From CAUZSH01 sp963582935 (GTDB lineage Bacteria > Pseudomonadota > Gammaproteobacteria > Francisellales > Francisellaceae), in assembly GCA_963582935.1 (NCBI GenBank), contig CAUZSH010000042.1:1-18142 (forward strand): a stretch of DNA of 18,142 bases, read 5' to 3'. Shown one piece after another: positions 7,873 through 15,591 of the stretch. The position numbers and the translations under genes are program-made. Each line of letters begins with the position of its first letter. The stretch's first letter is position 1. Under the pieces are notes generated by a model. The model worked only from the letters and a program-made list of their open reading frames with translations. It had not been told where the DNA came from and did no database searches.

Positions 7873-7933
7873 TTTATCTAGATTTGAGGTATGATATAAA
7901 CGTGTTTTTTTTATCGAATTTAATGACTGGGAG
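7873..7933 (+). promoter_or_regulatory. Candidate efp promoter and ribosome binding site
   Basis: TATAAA (7895-7900) is preceded by TGA, making an extended -10. TTTATC 16 bp upstream (7873-7878) is a weak -35. GGGAG (7929-7933) is a clear Shine-Dalgarno 6 bases before the GTG at 7940. That spacing decides the unusual GTG start for efp. The divergent glnE promoter must share this 141-bp gap. Confidence 0.5.
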
Positions 7934-7939
7934 TGACTT

Positions 7940-8506
7940 GTGGCAACATTTAGCACAAATGAATTTAAGAATGGATTAAAGTTATTATTGGATGGAGATC
8001 CGATGAGTATTATTGAAAATCAAATTGTTAAACCAGGGAAAGGGCAGGCATTTAACCGAGTTAAATTTCGTAACCTGCGTACAGGACGTGTGATTGAGAA
8101 AACCTTTAAATCTGGCGAAAGTCTTGAAGGTGCTGACGTGATGGAATTTGATGCGCAGTATTTATATTTTGATGGTGAGTTTTATAATTTTATGGAGCCA
8201 GATACTTTTGAGCAATATGCCGCCTCAGAAGTTGCCGTTGCGGATGCAAAAAAATGGTTGAAAGAGCAAGATATCTGCACCATTACGCTCTTTAATGGCG
8301 ACCCTTTGAGTGTGCAATCACCTAATTTTGTGATACTTAAAGTGACGCAAACCGATCCCGGCTTAAAAGGGGATACGGCAGGCACGGGTGGAAAACCTGC
8401 AACCTTAGAAACGGGTGCGGTAATTCGTGTTCCTTTATTTATTCAAGAAGAGGAATTGGTGAAAGTCGATACTCGTACCGGTGAGTATGTTTCTCGTGCA
8501 AAATAA
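7940..8506 (+). CDS. efp: Translation elongation factor P, lysine-34 type
   Basis: EF-P binds between the P and E sites and rescues ribosomes stalled on polyproline stretches. The 188 residues equal the length of E. coli EF-P and align throughout: VKPGKGQAF around Lys34, EKTFKSGESLEGADV, YLYFDGEFYNFM, and the near-invariant DPGLKGDTAGTGGKPATL. Lys34 in the PGKGQA loop is the residue that EpmA and EpmB beta-lysylate in E. coli. Seeing lysine rather than arginine argues against the EarP rhamnosylation route. The modification enzymes are not in the window. Translation starts at GTG, with a good Shine-Dalgarno. orn follows 23 bases later on the same strand without a terminator, so co-transcription is likely. 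Confidence 0.97.
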   Translation: MATFSTNEFKNGLKLLLDGDPMSIIENQIVKPGKGQAFNRVKFRNLRTGRVIEKTFKSGESLEGADVMEFDAQYLYFDGEFYNFMEPDTFEQYAASEVAVADAKKWLKEQDICTITLFNGDPLSVQSPNFVILKVTQTDPGLKGDTAGTGGKPATLETGAVIRVPLFIQEEELVKVDTRTGEYVSRAK

Positions 8507-8529
8507 CAAAATAAGAATTGGGCAAAACA

Positions 8530-9075
8530 ATGAAAACAAAAAGTAAAGATAACTTGGTTTGGATCGATCTTGAAATGACAGGTCTAGAAGTTGAGACCGA
8601 TCGCATTATTGAAATTGCGGTGGTGATGACCGATAGTGAGCTGAATATTCTTGCAGAAGGCCCTGTTATTGCTATTACTCAACCGGATCATGTGATTGAT
8701 GGGATGAATGAGTGGTGTGTGAAAACACATGGTGAAACCGGTCTTACAGAGCGAGTTAGAAAGAGTGTTATCTCTGAAGTAGAAGCTGAAAAGCAAGCCT
8801 TAGACTTTATCAAAGAGTATGTGCCAGAAGGTGCTTCTCCACTTTGTGGAAACTCTATTTGGCAAGATCGAAAATTTCTTGCAAAATATATGCCAACACT
8901 TGAGGCGTATTTCCATTATCGTTTGTTGGATGTTAGCACGTTGAAAATCCTTGCTTCTGCTTGGTATCCAGAGGTTTACAAAGGCGTTAAGAAAAAGGGT
9001 GTGCATTTGGCTTTGGATGATATTAAAGACTCTATTGCGGAGTTACAATATTACCGAGAGTATATGTTGAAATAA
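8530..9075 (+). CDS. orn: Oligoribonuclease (3'-5' exoribonuclease)
   Basis: Orn degrades RNA di- and short oligonucleotides, including the pGpG left from cyclic-di-GMP breakdown, in the cytoplasm. The DEDDh catalytic set is complete: Asp13 and Glu15 in WIDLEMTG, Asp113 in CGNSIWQDRKFL, His159 and Asp163 in HLALDDI. The dimer signature AYFHYRLLDVSTLK is present. I chose the ATG at 8530 (181 residues, the length of E. coli Orn) over an in-frame TTG at 8518 that would add four residues. One small oddity is Trp instead of the Gly seen in E. coli (GNSIGQDRRF). It lies 23 bases after efp and probably depends on the efp promoter. Confidence 0.96.
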   Translation: MKTKSKDNLVWIDLEMTGLEVETDRIIEIAVVMTDSELNILAEGPVIAITQPDHVIDGMNEWCVKTHGETGLTERVRKSVISEVEAEKQALDFIKEYVPEGASPLCGNSIWQDRKFLAKYMPTLEAYFHYRLLDVSTLKILASAWYPEVYKGVKKKGVHLALDDIKDSIAELQYYREYMLK

Positions 9076-9099
9076 AGAAACGTTGTTGCGTTTAATTTC

Positions 9100-9128
9100 T
9101 TGGACATCTACTTTTATCTCGCTAGACT
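9100..9128 (+). promoter_or_regulatory. Possible promoter of the second MFS gene
   Basis: TTGGAC (9100-9105) and TAGACT (9123-9128) are separated by exactly 17 bp, leaving a leader of about 28 bases before the ATG at 9163. Neither hexamer is strong (3/6 and 4/6 to consensus). The weak hairpin between orn and this site means read-through from efp-orn is also possible. Confidence 0.3.
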
Positions 9129-9162
9129 GAAAATATAAGTATGTTTTCAAAGAGAGTACTGG

Positions 9163-10443
9163 ATGACGGTTTCAAATAATACCATGTCAAGAAAAAGCAT
9201 TTTTTATGCGGCAGTGGGTGCTGGTATTGAATGGTTTGATTTTACTGCATTTATTTTTGTGGCAGGTTATATTTCCCATCTTTTTTTCCCTTCAGGAGAT
9301 CCTTCCGTTGCTTTGATGAGCACTTTTGGTGTTTTCGCTGCAGGCTATATTATGAGGCCGATTGGGGGCATTTTCTTTGGTAACTTAGGCGACAAAATAG
9401 GCCGTAAGAAAGTCATTATCATTGCCATGATGTGCATTACGGTTTCTATTTTTATTATGGCAGTATTGCCAACGTATGACCAGATAGGGATCACTGCGGT
9501 GGTGGTGATGCTGTTTGCGCGGATGCTTCAAGGGTTTTCTGTGGGAGGCGAGTATAATGGTGTACTGGTGATGTTATTAGAGCAAGCACCAGATCATCGT
9601 CGAGGTTTTGTCACTTCTTGGGGCACGATGGTGTCAGGAACGGGTACCTTGGTGAGTTCACTGGTTGTGATGGCATTGGTTTATATGCTAAGTGATGAGC
9701 AAATGTTAGCATGGGGTTGGCGTGTTCCTTTTATTATTGGGTTCTTCCTGTCAATTGGCGTGCTTTATTTGCAGTTTCAAATGGATGATTCTCCTCATTT
9801 CAAAGAAGTTGAAAATGCACATCATGTTAAACAAACCCCAATCTTAACCGCACTCAGAACCCATAAAAAAGAACTAATTCAGGTTTTTTGTTTAACGGGT
9901 TTTCTGGGGGTAGCGTACTATACGGCAGCGGCTTTTTTGCCGGCTTACTTGAAAGAAATTATTCAAATTCCTTATACACATGCAATGCTGATAACATCAG
10001 TGGCAGCAGCGACGTACGCATTTACGGCACCTTTCTGGGGTGCGTTGTCAGATAGAGTAGGGAGGAAACCCATACTCTTAATCAGTAGTATTTTACTTGC
10101 TGTGTTGGCATATCCGCTATTTTGGCTGCTAACGCTAAACTCTTTGATGATTATGATTGCCGTGGGCGTTGTGTTAATGTTGATTGTTTCTGCTGCGACG
10201 GCCGTTTTTGTAACAACCATTAATGAGGCATTTCCAACGGCGATTCGTTTTAGCGCGGTGGGTGCAAGTTACAATGTGGCAAATGCAATATTTGGAGGCA
10301 CAACACCGTTGGTTGCTACGTATCTTATTTATCAAACCCATAGCGATATTGCACCGAGTTTTTATTTGATCTTTGTGTCGGTAGCCATTATTGGAATTAT
10401 TCTATGGATGAAAGAAACACGCTGGACGGAATTGGAAGACTAA
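9163..10443 (+). CDS. MFS transporter, metabolite:H+ symporter (ProP-like) family
   Basis: A complete 426-residue, 12-helix inner-membrane symporter. Helix 1 carries GAGIEWFDFTAFIF; the helix 2-3 loop GNLGDKIGRKK is the MFS signature; RMLQGFSVGGEYNG and LLEQAPDHRRG follow in helices 4-5; GWRVPFIIGFFLS and DDSPHFKEVE precede the central loop; and the second half repeats the loop signature as ALSDRVGRKP. The closest characterised relatives are the proline/betaine, shikimate and organic-acid symporters. The ligand cannot be assigned. The lack of a long C-terminal coiled coil argues against a true ProP osmosensor. Composition (over 40% GC where sampled) matches the core genes, unlike the transporter at 1-1218. 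It is followed by a separate promoter for the next gene. Confidence 0.93.
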   Translation: MTVSNNTMSRKSIFYAAVGAGIEWFDFTAFIFVAGYISHLFFPSGDPSVALMSTFGVFAAGYIMRPIGGIFFGNLGDKIGRKKVIIIAMMCITVSIFIMAVLPTYDQIGITAVVVMLFARMLQGFSVGGEYNGVLVMLLEQAPDHRRGFVTSWGTMVSGTGTLVSSLVVMALVYMLSDEQMLAWGWRVPFIIGFFLSIGVLYLQFQMDDSPHFKEVENAHHVKQTPILTALRTHKKELIQVFCLTGFLGVAYYTAAAFLPAYLKEIIQIPYTHAMLITSVAAATYAFTAPFWGALSDRVGRKPILLISSILLAVLAYPLFWLLTLNSLMIMIAVGVVLMLIVSAATAVFVTTINEAFPTAIRFSAVGASYNVANAIFGGTTPLVATYLIYQTHSDIAPSFYLIFVSVAIIGIILWMKETRWTELED

Positions 10444-10467
10444 GCCAGATTGCAGTCGGAAATTACT

Positions 10468-10497
10468 TGTAAAAATTATAGTCTATGGTAGTATGAT
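10468..10497 (+). promoter_or_regulatory. Promoter of the exported-protein gene
   Basis: TTGTAA (10468-10473) and TATGAT (10492-10497) are separated by 18 bp, each four or five matches to the sigma-70 consensus. Transcription would begin about 24 bases before the GTG at 10528. There is no obvious terminator between the upstream transporter stop (10443) and this site. Confidence 0.5.
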
Positions 10498-10527
10498 GAT
10501 AGGTTAATTATTGGTCAGGCTGAGTTG

Positions 10528-11010
10528 GTGAAGAAAGGGGTTGTCTGTACTGTGTTGTTGCTATGTGGCATTGCCGTTTCTGCGGTTGCCAATGTGAATA
10601 GTATACTTCAGTCTTTAGGATCCTCTGATTTCCAAGTTTTAGATAAAAATGCTTTTCAGCCCTTTGAAACTGCGACTTTCCAACCTTTTGGAACCAGCAC
10701 AGCGAAAGCAGTGGATATGGGGCTAGACATCTATCACGAATCCCGTTTCTATGCGCCAACAAGTTATAATAGCTATTTAGATGTCCTAAAACCCTTGCCA
10801 AGTGTTTTAGGACAGGCTGGTTATATTGTTGCCAGAACGATTCAAAATTCACAAATGGCACCCGTTGATCCGAATGGTCTCGCATTTAAATTCAGCGGTG
10901 ATATTCAGGCACCAGACACCATTAATCCACTAATGGCGGATACACTTTGGGGGTATACTGCATCTCAGATTACAGGTGCTAAGGCAACGTTAGGGTATAC
11001 TTTTAAATAG
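10528..11010 (+). CDS. Exported protein of unknown function
   Basis: I do not recognise this 160-residue protein. It begins MKKGVVCTVLLLCGIAVSAVA, a standard Sec signal peptide with likely cleavage after AVA near residue 21. The mature part is soluble-looking with no cysteine, so it should be periplasmic, surface-associated or secreted. A short internal repeat is visible, AFQPFETA then TFQPFGTS. The C-terminus ends in LGYTFK; an ending near an aromatic residue recalls outer-membrane strands, but one strand is not evidence for a barrel. I prefer the GTG at 10528, because an AGG lies 8 bases upstream, over the TTG one codon earlier. It has its own promoter and is 72 bases ahead of the pilin gene, so a surface or pilus-related role is possible but unproven. 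Confidence 0.7.
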   Translation: MKKGVVCTVLLLCGIAVSAVANVNSILQSLGSSDFQVLDKNAFQPFETATFQPFGTSTAKAVDMGLDIYHESRFYAPTSYNSYLDVLKPLPSVLGQAGYIVARTIQNSQMAPVDPNGLAFKFSGDIQAPDTINPLMADTLWGYTASQITGAKATLGYTFK

Positions 11011-11082
11011 CCTTGCAGAAGAGATATTGATTGCAACTTATAGTGTGACTGTTTACCATTTTCAATTATATTATCTATTTGA

Positions 11083-11504
11083 ATGACTAAACACACTATG
11101 TTTCAACATGGACTGACGTTATTAGAGCTAATGATTACCATTGCAGTTATTGGTATTATTTCTGCCTTTGCGATTCCATCTTATTATCATCATATTGAAA
11201 AAAACATACGGAAGAGGCTCGGCAAGTGTTGCGCGTGATGGCGTTAGATTTAGAGCGTTATTTTTTAAATAATCAAACCTATGTAGGTGCAACGCTTGAA
11301 GGTATGGGTTATTCAAGAGATAGGTTAAATAGCCGTTCGGATGACTACAATTTTTCCTTATTGAATCTTTCAGGAGATACGTATAGTGTGATGGCGAAAG
11401 CAACAAATAGTGCAAATGTTTGTTATCAGCTTACACTGAATGAAGTGGCTCGAGAATACGCGGTAGATGTAAAAGGAAGCTCCGTTATGGCGCAATGTTG
11501 GTAG
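11083..11504 (+). pseudogene. PilE-like minor type IV pilin, frame interrupted at an A7 tract
   Basis: The 5' part encodes a leader ending HG and then LTLLELMITIAVIGII, the class III prepilin site with Glu at +5 and the hydrophobic N-terminal helix. It reads through IPSYYHH and ends at TGA 11236-11238. The rest of the pilin continues in the -1 frame from 11199: HTEEARQVLRVMALDLERYF, NNQTY, YNFSLLNLSGDTYSV, a Cys in NVCYQL, and the terminal CW. These are hallmarks of the PilE minor-pilin family, in which the two Cys close the D-region loop. Joined, the product would be about 140 residues. The frames meet only at A7 (11198-11204). One added A would restore a single frame; alternatively ribosomal slippage at A AAA AAC could. 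The start may be ATG 11083 or 11098. The end is three bases before murE. Pilin call firm; whether it is broken or recoded is open. Confidence 0.8.
11199..11205 (+). promoter_or_regulatory. A AAA AAC slippery heptamer in the pilin gene
   Basis: In the pilin's starting frame the codons read gaA AAA AAC, an exact X XXY YYZ heptamer for -1 slippage. It begins directly after the last stop codon (11196-11198) of the -1 frame and lies 30 bases before the zero-frame stop. The -1 product continues through the rest of the pilin. No strong downstream stem-loop or upstream Shine-Dalgarno-like stimulator was obvious, so true programmed frameshifting is only a possibility. Confidence 0.4.
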
Positions 11505-11507
11505 CTT

Positions 11508-12965
11508 ATGAAGACACTCAATGAAATATTGACTTATTTTGAAAAAACGTCTCAGGTTGAGAATTTTGAAGTCTTAGATACTTGTTTAGATAGCCGAAAG
11601 TGTGTGGTGGGGCACCTATTTATTGCGCTTAAAGGTGAGCAATATGATGGCAATGCCTTTATTCAAGATGCGGTTAGTCAGGGGGCAATGGTCATTCTTA
11701 GCGATCAACAGGCAGACCAAAGTGATATGAATGCTTCAATTTATAATATCCCAAACCTAAAAGAGAGGTTGCCAGCTTTCGCAGCGTGGTTTTATGATGA
11801 TCCTTCAAAGAAGCTCACCATGATTGGTGTGACAGGCACAAATGGCAAATCAAGTGTTTGTCATTTTATAGCGCAATTGGCAGGACTATCCGAATCAAAA
11901 ATGGGTGTTTTAGGCACGATTGGCAATGGTATTTGGCCTTTATTAGAGACTTCAGATTTGACAACTATAGATAGCGTGTCTATTCAACAGTACTTACACG
12001 ATTTTTTACAAAAATGTACGGCAACGGTGATGGAAGTGTCTTCCCATGCGCTTGCACAATCCAGAGTAGACTCTGTGGCATTTGACATTGCAGTATGGAC
12101 GAATCTGAGTCAAGACCATTTGGATTACCATGTGACCATGGAAGAATATTATCAGGCAAAGAAGAAGCTTTTTCTAAAGCCTTCTCTTTCAGTTGCGATT
12201 ATTAATATTGATGATCCTTATGGGCAACGCTTACGGGAGTCTTTAACCCATGAGCGCCCTGAGCTTAAAATGATGACCTACAGTGTTATTGGAGATGCAG
12301 ACATTCAATTAAAAGATCTTGTCCCATCGCCAAATGGCTTTAAGGCAACATTATGTATTTATGGTGATTGCTATTCAGTGGCATTTCCCATGCTGGGTTA
12401 TTTTAATGCTGAGAATATTGCGGCGGTATGTGCTTTGGCACATCTGTTGCGTTATCCGAAATTTTGGGAAAGACTAGCAGGTTTAAAAACTGTTACAGGT
12501 CGAATGGATCGCGTTGAAAATAAACTTTCCATGCAGGTGTTAATAGATTTTGCACATACGCCAGATGCCTTGGAAAAAGCTTTGTTAACGGCGAAAATGC
12601 ATTGTAAACGCCAGCTATGGTGTATCTTTGGCTGTGGCGGGGATCGTGATAAAAGTAAACGCCCTAAGATGGCTAAAATAGCGGAGAGATTAGCTGACAA
12701 GGTGATTTTAACGGAAGATAACTCAAGGTTTGAGGCGCTTTCAGGCATTATTGCAGATGTATGTTCAGGCTTTGACAGGAATGATTATCAAGTGATTGAA
12801 TCTAGAAAGAGAGCCATTGAGTATGCGTTACAACATGCGCTTGAAGGCGATATGATCTTAGTGGCAGGGAAAGGGCATGAATGCTATCAAGAAGTTATGG
12901 GTGAAAAGCTTCCCTTTAATGAAAGAAAAATTATTGAAGGTTTTAAGAGAGATGAATTGTGTTAA
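11508..12965 (+). CDS. murE: UDP-MurNAc-L-Ala-D-Glu:meso-diaminopimelate ligase
   Basis: MurE adds the third residue of the peptidoglycan stem peptide, using ATP, in the cytoplasm. The 485 residues match the family. LDSRKCVVGHLFIALKG (27-43) binds the UDP part, GVTGTNGKSS (107-116) is the ATP loop, MEVSSHAL follows near 175-182, the YQAKKKLF stretch (215-222) holds the likely carbamylated Lys, GRMDRV is at 331-336, and AGKGHE at 453-458. The amino-acid-selecting motif is EDNSR (403-407). Its Arg is the residue that binds meso-diaminopimelate, so DAP is the expected substrate, although Ser replaces the usual Pro of DNPR. The ATG at 11508 is three bases after the pilin stop, with no promoter of its own seen. 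It overlaps murF by 7 bp. The usual neighbours ftsI and mraY are absent. Confidence 0.96.
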   Translation: MKTLNEILTYFEKTSQVENFEVLDTCLDSRKCVVGHLFIALKGEQYDGNAFIQDAVSQGAMVILSDQQADQSDMNASIYNIPNLKERLPAFAAWFYDDPSKKLTMIGVTGTNGKSSVCHFIAQLAGLSESKMGVLGTIGNGIWPLLETSDLTTIDSVSIQQYLHDFLQKCTATVMEVSSHALAQSRVDSVAFDIAVWTNLSQDHLDYHVTMEEYYQAKKKLFLKPSLSVAIINIDDPYGQRLRESLTHERPELKMMTYSVIGDADIQLKDLVPSPNGFKATLCIYGDCYSVAFPMLGYFNAENIAAVCALAHLLRYPKFWERLAGLKTVTGRMDRVENKLSMQVLIDFAHTPDALEKALLTAKMHCKRQLWCIFGCGGDRDKSKRPKMAKIAERLADKVILTEDNSRFEALSGIIADVCSGFDRNDYQVIESRKRAIEYALQHALEGDMILVAGKGHECYQEVMGEKLPFNERKIIEGFKRDELC

Positions 12966-14317
12966 CACTTAAACAATTAGCAGATAAAATCGGTGCTGAA
13001 TATATTGGAAGTGACATCTGTTTGCAAGGCGCTGCATTCAATTCGCAATTAGTAGAAAAAGGGATGTTATTTGCTGCTATTGTGGCAGAAAGAGATGGAC
13101 ATCAGTACATTAATGATGCGATTAAAAATGGTGCTTCTGCGGTTTTAGTCTCGGTACGTCAGAAAATCAATGTGCCTCAAATTTTAGTGGCAGATACCCG
13201 AAAGGCTTTAGGAGCGTTGGCGAAAGTTTGGCGCGAACAGTTTTCAATCCCCGTGATTGCCATTACAGGAAGCTGTGGTAAAACGACCACTAAAGATATT
13301 TTGGGTAGTATGCTTTCTCAAAAGGCGCTAACGGTTGTGACGGAGGGCAATTATAACAATGATCTGGGTGTGCCTTTGATGCTTTTTAAAATTCGTCCAG
13401 AAACAAAATATGCTGTGATTGAAGTGGGGACAAACTCACCGGGTGAAATTGAATACTTGGCAAAAATAGTGCAGCCAACCCACGCTCTAATTACCAATGT
13501 CTCCGCGCAACACTTAGAAGGCTTAAAAAATATTGAGGGCGTTCTGGACGAAAAAGCGCAACTATTTAAGGTTTTATTGGCGCAAGGTGTGGCGATCGTG
13601 AATATGGATGATGGTCGGGTATTAGAAAAATCGAGAAGTTACGATTGCCAAAAACAATATTATAGTATGTCGAATATGGAGGCTAATGTTCAATTTATAG
13701 AACAGAAGGATCTAGGTGAGGATATGACACAAATCACCTTCCAAAGCGATCATAAGCGTTATCAATTTGAGACGAGCTTATTTGGCTATCACAATATTCA
13801 AAATATTTTAGCCGCCACAACGTGTGCTTTTGCATTAAATATTTCGCAAGAAGAGATCCAGCGAGGCTTAGATCATGTTGAAATTACCAAAGGGCGCTTT
13901 GAAAAATCACATCTCAGTGAAAAAGTAGTGCTCGTGAATGACAGTTATAATGCGAGTGTTTCTTCAGTGCAGGCGGCGATTAAAACACTGAATGCTTTTG
14001 AGGGGAAGCGGGTATTTGTGATGAGCAATATGGGTGAGCTAGGAGAGCATGAAAAATATTACCATGGGGAATTGGGGCAATGGATTGCACAGTCCAATAT
14101 TGACCAAACCTATCTTTATGGAGATAGGAAATTACTTCAAGAAACGATTTCGGTATGTGAGAAATGTGCGGTGTATTGTGAAGATAAGGCATCTATTGCC
14201 GAAGATATTTCAAAGGGATTAGATCTAAGCGAACCAACAATCATTCTGGTTAAAGGTTCTCGAGCAAACCAAATGGAAGACGTGGTGAACGCGCTCATGA
14301 ATAGGTTTCATAGATGA
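12959..14317 (+). CDS. murF: UDP-MurNAc-tripeptide:D-Ala-D-Ala ligase
   Basis: MurF adds D-Ala-D-Ala, completing the pentapeptide precursor. The 452 residues match the family: ITGSCGKTTTK (102-112) is the ATP loop, then EGNYNNDLGVPLML, AVIEVGTNSPGEIEYL, SAQHLEGLKNIEGV, and in the C-terminal domain VNDSYNASVSSVQAA and MGELGEHEKYYHGELG. Translation starts at GTG 12959 inside the end of murE, preceded by a purine-rich AAGAGAG about 7 bases upstream, so the two are translationally coupled. The N-terminal UDP-contact motif reads FNSQLVEKGMLFAA where E. coli MurF has TDTRKLTPGCLFVA; the Asp and Arg are replaced by Asn and Gln. The 3' end overlaps the convergent transporter gene by 10 bp. mraY and murD do not follow. 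Confidence 0.96.
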   Translation: MLTLKQLADKIGAEYIGSDICLQGAAFNSQLVEKGMLFAAIVAERDGHQYINDAIKNGASAVLVSVRQKINVPQILVADTRKALGALAKVWREQFSIPVIAITGSCGKTTTKDILGSMLSQKALTVVTEGNYNNDLGVPLMLFKIRPETKYAVIEVGTNSPGEIEYLAKIVQPTHALITNVSAQHLEGLKNIEGVLDEKAQLFKVLLAQGVAIVNMDDGRVLEKSRSYDCQKQYYSMSNMEANVQFIEQKDLGEDMTQITFQSDHKRYQFETSLFGYHNIQNILAATTCAFALNISQEEIQRGLDHVEITKGRFEKSHLSEKVVLVNDSYNASVSSVQAAIKTLNAFEGKRVFVMSNMGELGEHEKYYHGELGQWIAQSNIDQTYLYGDRKLLQETISVCEKCAVYCEDKASIAEDISKGLDLSEPTIILVKGSRANQMEDVVNALMNRFHR

Positions 14318-15570
14318 TTCTCGTGTTGAGGTGATTTTGCAATGGCGAGGCCAAGTAAACTGAGCAAACAGGTAATAATAATAATCCATGCAGGGGCAAG
14401 ATAATCCCCATGTGATTCGATAAAATAAGTGGCAATCATCGGAGAAAGCCCACCAAATATGGCATAACTGATATTGTAGCAAGTCGCCGTACCTGAAAAC
14501 CGTACATGGGTGGGAAACATTTGTGCGAGTACCACAGGGTAAAGCCCTGCCATAATGGAAGTATAGAAAACCATTATAAAGTAGGGAAGCAAGGCAGCGT
14601 TGTGACTAATAAGGCTATTGTAAAGCCAATATGCCGTTAGAATATTTAGTAACAGGATGAGTCCAAAAACCTTTTTCCGAGGTAAATAATCACAAATAAA
14701 TCCCCAAAAAGTGCAACTAAAGGGCAGTATCATCAGTGGAATAATGGTGAAAAAAGCAATGTTTTTAAGGCTATAGTTTGGGATTAGCTTTAAGTATGTC
14801 ACCATAAACAAGAATAACATGCTAGTGATACTGGCAATCGAGGCAACGATTAATGTGCCCGCAAGAACATTTCTGGGGTGTTCTCGCAAGAGGGCAAATA
14901 GAGGCAATTTTTCAATACGATTTTCTTGTGAAAGAAAGCTAGGTGTTTCCTCTAATTTTCGCCTTAAAATGAAGATAGCAATACCAAGAACGCTACCAAA
15001 AATAAAAGCAATGCGCCAAGCAACGCTATGGAAATAGGTGATTGGGATGATTTCCATTAGGATTGCATTTGTGCCGTTGGCAAAAATAATCCCGATACTA
15101 AAGAAAGCAAACACAATCCCTGTTGCAAGGCTTGGGCGGGATCGAACCGTTTCGACCACGTAGGTGATAGCTCCTGGTATCTCTCCTCCTAGTGCAATGC
15201 CTTGAATAATGCGTAAGCATAAGAAAATAAGGGTGGCGCTGATGCCAATTTGTGCATGAGTGGGAACAAAAGCCATCAAAAGTGTTGAGATTGCCATAAT
15301 GGAAATGCTGAGGCTAAAGCTTTTTTTACGCCCATATCGATCACCCAAGTGGCTAAAAATAAATCCGCCAATGGGACGTGCAAGGTAGCCCGAAGCAAAA
15401 ACGGCAAAGGCACTGATGAGGCTGACAGCTTGAGATTCACTGGGAAAGAAGCTCTGACCAATAGACACAGCGAAGATCGCAAAGATAGCAAAGTCATAAT
15501 ATTCTATGCCACCGCCAGCGCTAATTAAAAAGGTTGTCTTCCAGCGTTTAGAATTTAGAAATGAGGACAT
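14308..15570 (-). CDS. MFS transporter, metabolite:H+ symporter (ProP/ShiA-like) family
   Basis: A complete 420-residue 12-helix inner-membrane symporter, the third of its family in the window. Visible marks are SAGGGIEYYDFAIFAIFA in helix 1, GFIFSHLGDRYGRKK in the helix 2-3 loop, RIIQGIALGGEIPGA in helix 4, VAWRIAFIFGS and LEETPSF before the central loop. The helix 8-9 loop retains CDYLPRKKVFG, a weakened copy of the first. The tail is short, without a coiled coil. The substrate is unknown. The gene begins 21 bases after the RodZ-like gene on the same strand and probably shares its promoter at 16210-16238. It ends inside murF (10-bp convergent overlap), so the two transcripts collide with no room for a private terminator. 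Confidence 0.93.
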   Translation of the reverse strand: MSSFLNSKRWKTTFLISAGGGIEYYDFAIFAIFAVSIGQSFFPSESQAVSLISAFAVFASGYLARPIGGFIFSHLGDRYGRKKSFSLSISIMAISTLLMAFVPTHAQIGISATLIFLCLRIIQGIALGGEIPGAITYVVETVRSRPSLATGIVFAFFSIGIIFANGTNAILMEIIPITYFHSVAWRIAFIFGSVLGIAIFILRRKLEETPSFLSQENRIEKLPLFALLREHPRNVLAGTLIVASIASITSMLFLFMVTYLKLIPNYSLKNIAFFTIIPLMILPFSCTFWGFICDYLPRKKVFGLILLLNILTAYWLYNSLISHNAALLPYFIMVFYTSIMAGLYPVVLAQMFPTHVRFSGTATCYNISYAIFGGLSPMIATYFIESHGDYLAPAWIIIITCLLSLLGLAIAKSPQHENHL

Positions 15571-15591
15571 CAGGTTATTTCATTTTCGTTT

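Noticed and set aside
8518..8529. Upstream TTG start for orn adding four residues
   Set aside because: The ATG at 8530 gives exactly the usual family length, and the extra residues have no counterpart in E. coli Orn.
9076..9106. Possible terminator after orn (AAACG paired with CGTTT)
   Set aside because: The stem is only 5 bp with a 6-base loop and a broken T-run; too weak to call.
10508..10885. Open frame of 125 codons opposite the exported-protein gene
   Set aside because: The plus strand has a signal peptide, a promoter and a ribosome site; the minus frame has none of these and lacks recognisable motifs.
11011..11040. TTGCA/TGCAA inverted repeat between the exported-protein gene and the pilin
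   Set aside because: A 5-bp stem around 14 bases without a T-run is not a credible terminator.
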